Shown in pieces: positions 60,518 to 64,000 of a DNA stretch of 64,000 nt; the first letter of the stretch is position 1; each line of letters begins with the position of its first letter. The position numbers were made by a program, and so were the translations under genes. Origin of the DNA: Streptomyces sp. YIM 121038. GTDB lineage: Bacteria; Actinomycetota; Actinomycetes; Streptomycetales; Streptomycetaceae. The DNA lies in contig NZ_CP030771.1 in the NCBI RefSeq assembly GCF_006088715.1, positions 620,001 to 684,000 of the forward strand, read 5' to 3'. Below the pieces are notes generated by a model. It was not told the origin of the DNA. It saw only the letters and a program-made list of their open reading frames with translations, and did no database searches.

Positions 60518-61834
60518 TCACCGCACACCCACCCGCATCGGGATGCCGTCGGCCGCCCACAGCACGAACCGTTCGATCGGCGTGACCTGGTGGCCCGGCA
60601 CCGGCCGGAAGGTGAGGCGCTTGAGGAGGACGGCCAGGACGAGCTGCGCCTCGACGGTGGCCAGGGCCGCGCCCTCGCAGCCGCGGGGGCCGAGGCCGAA
60701 GGGGATGTAGGCGAACCTCGGCCGCTTGGCCGTCTCTTCCGGGGTGAACCGCTCCGGGAGGAACCGCTCGGGCTCGGGCCAGTGGTCGGGGTTCAGATGG
60801 ACGGCCCAGAAGGGGTAGAAGATGGTCGTCCCCGCGGGAATCTCGTACTCCCCCAGCGTGAGGGGCTCGGTCGTCTCCCGCGCGCCGTACGGGCCGGGCG
60901 GGTAGAGCCGCATCGCTTCCTTCAGGGTCATGTCCAGATACGTCAGCCGCCGCAGATCCGCGTACGTGGGCGCACTGCGGTCCCCGAGCACGCGGTCCAC
61001 CTCTTCGGTGACGCGGGCCGCGACCTCGGGGTGCCGGCCCAGCAGGTGCAGGGTCCAGGAGACGGCCACGCCGGTGGTGTGGTGGGCGGCGAGGAGCGTC
61101 ACCATGACGGTGTCGCGGATCCGCGCGGGGCTCTGGCCCGCCTCGACGAGCGCGCCGATCAGATCGCTCCGGTCCGCGCGGCCGCCGGAGCGGTGGTGTG
61201 CCGCGATGACCTGGTCGACCGTGGCCCGCAGATACGCGAGGGCCGCCTCGGCGCGCCGGGCCCGCTCGTCCTGCGTACCCGGGACCGGTGCCTGGTAGAG
61301 CCGTCCCAGGTACTCGGTGAGTACCGTCTCGAACGCCTCGGTGACCTTCTCGGGGTCTTCGGTGTCGCCGCCCAGGGAGTACGCGCAGATCATCCGGAGC
61401 GTCAGCGCGGTGAGGTCCTTCTGCAGTTCGACGGGCTCGCCCCCGGCGCGCGCGGCCCAGCGGTCCGCGAGGTCCGTCGCGAGTGCGGTGAACCGCGCGA
61501 AGTGCCGCTCGTGGGAGGGGCGTCCGGCGAAGACGGAGAGGAGCAGCCGCCGCCACGGGGTGTGCTGGTCGGCCGCGAGGACCTGGAGGTTGTCCGCCTC
61601 ACAGAGCGGGGCCAGGAACTCGAAGAGCCGCTCGGGGCGTTTGTCGATGTGGGCCGTGGCTTCCAGGAGCACGGGGTCGGCGACCGACACGGCGTCCTCC
61701 GCGCCCGGGAGCTGGAACCGCACGACGGGTCCGTATGCGGCGTGCAGCCGCAGTTGGTAGGTGTGCAGTCCGCCCGCCGCCGTGACAGCACCCACGCCGC
61801 CGTCCGGGCGGGCCTCGGGGCCCGGGATCTCCAT
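60518..61834 (-). CDS. Cytochrome P450
   Basis: A 438-residue P450. The heme loop is FGLGPRGCEGAALA, with the Cys ligand; the ExxR is KEAMR, and FLPERFTPE is the PERF region. The I-helix reads VTLLAAHHTTGVAVSW: the usual acidic residue before Thr-Thr is His. This may change proton delivery. The start MEIPGPEARP gives a normal length. No ferredoxin gene is adjacent. It is divergent from the DUF3224 gene. The substrate is unknown. Confidence 0.92.
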   Translation of the reverse strand: MEIPGPEARPDGGVGAVTAAGGLHTYQLRLHAAYGPVVRFQLPGAEDAVSVADPVLLEATAHIDKRPERLFEFLAPLCEADNLQVLAADQHTPWRRLLLSVFAGRPSHERHFARFTALATDLADRWAARAGGEPVELQKDLTALTLRMICAYSLGGDTEDPEKVTEAFETVLTEYLGRLYQAPVPGTQDERARRAEAALAYLRATVDQVIAAHHRSGGRADRSDLIGALVEAGQSPARIRDTVMVTLLAAHHTTGVAVSWTLHLLGRHPEVAARVTEEVDRVLGDRSAPTYADLRRLTYLDMTLKEAMRLYPPGPYGARETTEPLTLGEYEIPAGTTIFYPFWAVHLNPDHWPEPERFLPERFTPEETAKRPRFAYIPFGLGPRGCEGAALATVEAQLVLAVLLKRLTFRPVPGHQVTPIERFVLWAADGIPMRVGVR

Positions 61835-61975
61835 GGCCGCGTTCCTTCCCTGCCCGCGGGTCGAGCACACGTACGCATCCGGAGATTCTCCGGGGCGGCG
61901 GTGCGGGGCCGTCCGTCCGGTAGATCAGGCTTTGTCATCTGGTGGCCGTACGGGTGGCGGGGACTACGATCCGGT

Positions 61976-62383
61976 ATGCGAGCTTCTGGAACGTTCAAAG
62001 TTGCCGACTTCACCCCGGTCGCCGCGCCGAGCCCGGGGATCGAGACCGCGGTGCCCGTGGCGGTGGCCACGATGGCCAAGCAGTACGAGGGCGAGGTCGT
62101 CGGGCACTCCACGACCCTGTTCACCGCCGCCGCCGACCAGTCCACCGGCACCGGCACCTATGTCGCGATGGAGTCCTTCGAAGGGGCGCTCCACACGCGG
62201 AGCGGCACCTTCAACTTCGCGCACTCGGGGACCACCGTGGACAGCCGCAAGCAGGGCGAGTTCTTCGTGATCGTCCCGGGCAGCGGAACGGGCGACCTCG
62301 CGGGGATCACCGGGACCGGGGGCATCGCGGTGGACGAGGACGGCACGCACCGGCTCTGGTTCGACTTCGACCTCGGGCAGTAG
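61976..62383 (+). CDS. DUF3224 domain protein
   Basis: A 135-residue beta-barrel-like protein matching the DUF3224 pattern: VAVATMAKQYEGEVVGHSTTLFTAA, TGTGTYVAMESFEGALHTRSGTFNFAHSGT and GDLAGITGTGGIAVDEDGTHRLWFDFDL. Proteins of this family resemble allene-oxide-cyclase-like barrels; no reaction is established. No clear Shine-Dalgarno is seen, so the start rests on family length. It is divergent from the P450. Confidence 0.8.
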   Translation: MRASGTFKVADFTPVAAPSPGIETAVPVAVATMAKQYEGEVVGHSTTLFTAAADQSTGTGTYVAMESFEGALHTRSGTFNFAHSGTTVDSRKQGEFFVIVPGSGTGDLAGITGTGGIAVDEDGTHRLWFDFDLGQ

Positions 62384-62486
62384 TGCGGCGGCCCGTCCGT
62401 GCACGCGGCGGCCGGGGGACGCGCCCCCGCCGCCACGCCGTGCCCCTGCCGCAGGGCCACCGGCCGGGCCCCGGGAAGCGACCCGC

Positions 62487-63329
62487 TCACACCTTCCGCC
62501 AGCGCGCGCTGGCCCACGAGAAGACACCGAACGCCATCAGCGCCACGGCCAGGGCGACGAGCAGCCACGGCCCGCCCGCGGTGTGGCTGAAGGAGCGCAG
62601 GGTGTCGTCCATCCCCTTGGCCTCGCCCGGCTCGTGCCGCACGGCGGCCACGACGAGGAACACACCGGCCGCCGCGAAGGCGCACCCGCGGCCGCAGCCG
62701 CCGACCACCCCGAGCACGTCCACGCCCCGGCGCACGGGGGCGGACATCTCCCCCATCCGCAGCCGTCGGCGGTACTTGCGCAGCACGGCCCTGCCGATCA
62801 TCCACAGCCCGGCCGCCACGACGCCGAGCCCCGCCGCGCCCACGATCCACTGCCCGCCCCGCCAGTCCAGGACGGTCGCCGTGAAGTCGTCGGCCTGGCG
62901 GTCGGAGGAGCCGCTGCCGCTGCCCTTGTCCCCCGTGACGTAGGCCAGGACCAGATAGCTGACCACGCCGTAGAAGACGAACCGGGCCGCTGACAGGAGG
63001 CGTTTGCCCGGCTTGCGCCCCTCGGGACCGGCCTGCCCGAACAGCGCCTCGGACAGCCGCCACAGCGCCATCCCCACGAGCCCGAGACCGAGGAGCCACA
63101 ACAGGGCCTCCCCGAAGGGCTTCTGGGCGAGCTCGGTCAGCGCGCCGCCGCGGTCGGCCTGCTTCCCGTCGTCGTCGGAGAGCGCGATGCGCAACGCCAC
63201 CACGCCGACGAGTACGTAGATCGCGCCGCGCGCCACGAAGCCGGCCCGCGCCGCGACCTCCACCACCCGGCCGCGGGCGAGCCGCCGCGCCCGGCCTGTC
63301 CCGTTTCGCACTACCCCATCAAAGCCCAT
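62487..63329 (-). CDS. DUF1206 integral membrane protein
   Basis: A 280-residue membrane protein with about six spans arranged as three related pairs, the pattern of DUF1206. The opening VVEVAARAGFVARGAIYVLVGVVALRIALS is typical, and similar two-helix units recur (LLSAARFVFYGVVSYLVLAY, GCGRGCAFAAAGVFLVVAAV). The family is common in actinomycetes and has no known function. The start at MGFDGVVRN was chosen for normal length. Confidence 0.85.
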   Translation of the reverse strand: MGFDGVVRNGTGRARRLARGRVVEVAARAGFVARGAIYVLVGVVALRIALSDDDGKQADRGGALTELAQKPFGEALLWLLGLGLVGMALWRLSEALFGQAGPEGRKPGKRLLSAARFVFYGVVSYLVLAYVTGDKGSGSGSSDRQADDFTATVLDWRGGQWIVGAAGLGVVAAGLWMIGRAVLRKYRRRLRMGEMSAPVRRGVDVLGVVGGCGRGCAFAAAGVFLVVAAVRHEPGEAKGMDDTLRSFSHTAGGPWLLVALAVALMAFGVFSWASARWRKV

Positions 63330-63693
63330 GGTGGCCGAATCCCCCGGGACCTCCGGCCCATGCCCCCTCGGGCGCGAGGGAGAGGTCACACCGGAGGGCA
63401 GGAGCGTTCCACCCGCCCTACCAGGAGCGACCTTTCGCCACGCAGGAGCGACCTTTCGCCACGCAATAGTCCAGACCATATGTTTTCGCTTGACTATGCA
63501 TGTGTACGCAAGTCTACGCGAGTAGCCATGACCCGCCTCTTGCGATGACGCTGGCCCATCTGCCAGATTTTCAAAGGCCTTTACTGGCATGCACGCGACA
63601 GGATTACCCGCCTCGCGCGTGTACCCCTGGCCGCATACCTATGCGGCTCCGTCCTCGTGAAGGACGCTCCACCCCCACACAATGGAGTTGAAC
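63330..63693. other. Intergenic region before the trypsin-like protease
   Basis: 364 bases between the divergent DUF1206 and protease genes. The left part holds a perfect 21-base tandem repeat (63422-63463). The middle is unusually AT-rich for this genome and includes TTGACT (63490-63495), a possible -35 of the protease promoter, with only a poor -10 (TCTACG) 17 bases later. No credible gene is seen. Confidence 0.5.
63422..63463. repeat. Perfect 21-base tandem repeat, two copies
   Basis: Two head-to-tail copies of caggagcgacctttcgccacg, followed by two more matching bases. They lie about 95 bases before the DUF1206 start and 230 bases before the protease start. Possibly a duplicated operator. 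Confidence 0.8.
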
Positions 63694-64000
63694 GTGCGAA
63701 TATCCAGACTTCTCCCCGCGGTCGCGGCCGTCGCCCTGACCGTCCTGGGGCTCGCCCCCACCGCCGCCGCCCAGGCCTCGGCGGCCGAGCGCGCGCCCGC
63801 CGCCCCCTCCACCACCGCGGCCCAGCCGATCATCGGCGGCGGCTACGCCAGCAACGCCCCCTGGGCGGCCCGGCTCTTCTCCAACGGGCGGCAGACCTGC
63901 ACCGCCACGATCATCGCCCCGACCTGGATCCTCACCGCCAAGCACTGCGTCAGCGGCGGCGGCCTCTCCTTCCGCATCGGCAGCCTCGACCAGACCACGG
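63694..64000 (+). CDS. Trypsin-like serine protease (3' end outside the window)
   Basis: The first 102 residues of a secreted S1 protease. The signal peptide is about 1-28 (VRISRLLPAVAAVALTVLGLAPTAAA), followed by a short pro-part. PIIGGGYASNAPW marks the mature N-terminus. WILTAKHCV contains the catalytic His (residue 84) with Lys in place of the common Ala. It starts at GTG with GGAG eight bases upstream; an ATG 12 bases before is possible. The catalytic Asp and Ser lie beyond the window. Confidence 0.88.
   Translation, partial: MRISRLLPAVAAVALTVLGLAPTAAAQASAAERAPAAPSTTAAQPIIGGGYASNAPWAARLFSNGRQTCTATIIAPTWILTAKHCVSGGGLSFRIGSLDQTT

Overview
The window is about 64 kb of very GC-rich DNA. Genes have G or C at nearly every third codon position, GTG starts are common, and Shine-Dalgarno sequences of the GGAGG type are frequent. 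There are many small secreted proteins, LanKC-type lanthipeptide synthetases, CGNR, GntR and XRE-cupin regulators, and MFS, LctP and DctA transporters. Together these point to a Streptomyces or close relative, probably an accessory or arm-like part of the chromosome. I saw no tRNA, rRNA, CRISPR array, transposase, phage gene or replication origin. The window starts inside an amidohydrolase gene and ends inside a trypsin-like protease gene.

Layout. 0-12.5 kb: an amidohydrolase/S41-peptidase pair, a divergent Lrp-LysE pair, an LctP-type permease behind an AraC regulator, a PHP protein with a succinate-semialdehyde dehydrogenase, and a NarL-type two-component system. 12.7-21.0 kb: a RiPP locus with a radical SAM enzyme, two class III LanKC synthetases flanking two 31-residue precursor peptides, and an MFS exporter. 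21.0-24.7 kb: a membrane-anchored type-1 periplasmic-binding-like protein next to a P-loop ATPase. 24.9-33.2 kb: a cytosine deaminase, several regulators, a DinB protein, an MBL-fold protein and a Ser/Thr kinase fused to a peptide-binding domain. 33.3-41.6 kb: two tandem secreted four-cysteine proteins, a Tat-type serine hydrolase, a LysR/tartrate-dehydrogenase/DctA set, nadE, and a divergent SDR-MarR pair. 41.6-46.3 kb: an alkyl sulfatase, then a SulP transporter with a beta-carbonic anhydrase. 46.3-49.1 kb: a second candidate RiPP locus. It has a 50-residue GTG-start precursor with three GCIS repeats, a PaaK/CapK-like adenylate-forming enzyme, a small protein with a conserved WH...Y...C...H motif, and a secreted Pro-rich protein. 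49.3-53.0 kb: a methyltransferase and a two-component flavin monooxygenase with a divergent GntR regulator. 53.2-64 kb: a secreted bulb-type lectin, a secreted Ig-like protein, a Usp protein, a tripeptidyl-peptidase-like lipoprotein, an alpha/beta-hydrolase remnant, a GH63-like glycosidase, a P450, and DUF3224 and DUF1206 proteins.

The two RiPP loci are the most interesting parts. In the first, LanKC1 has lost the conserved lyase lysines and the kinase aspartates, while LanKC2 keeps them. Both core peptides place their only Cys before the modifiable Ser/Thr residues, the reverse of the usual class III order. In the second, the precursor is easy to miss because of its GTG start and short length, and the set of partner genes is not one I recognise. 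In both loci a strong hairpin separates the precursor from the next enzyme gene, which would favour excess precursor mRNA. The second locus also has a nine-C tract at the same distance upstream of two successive start codons.
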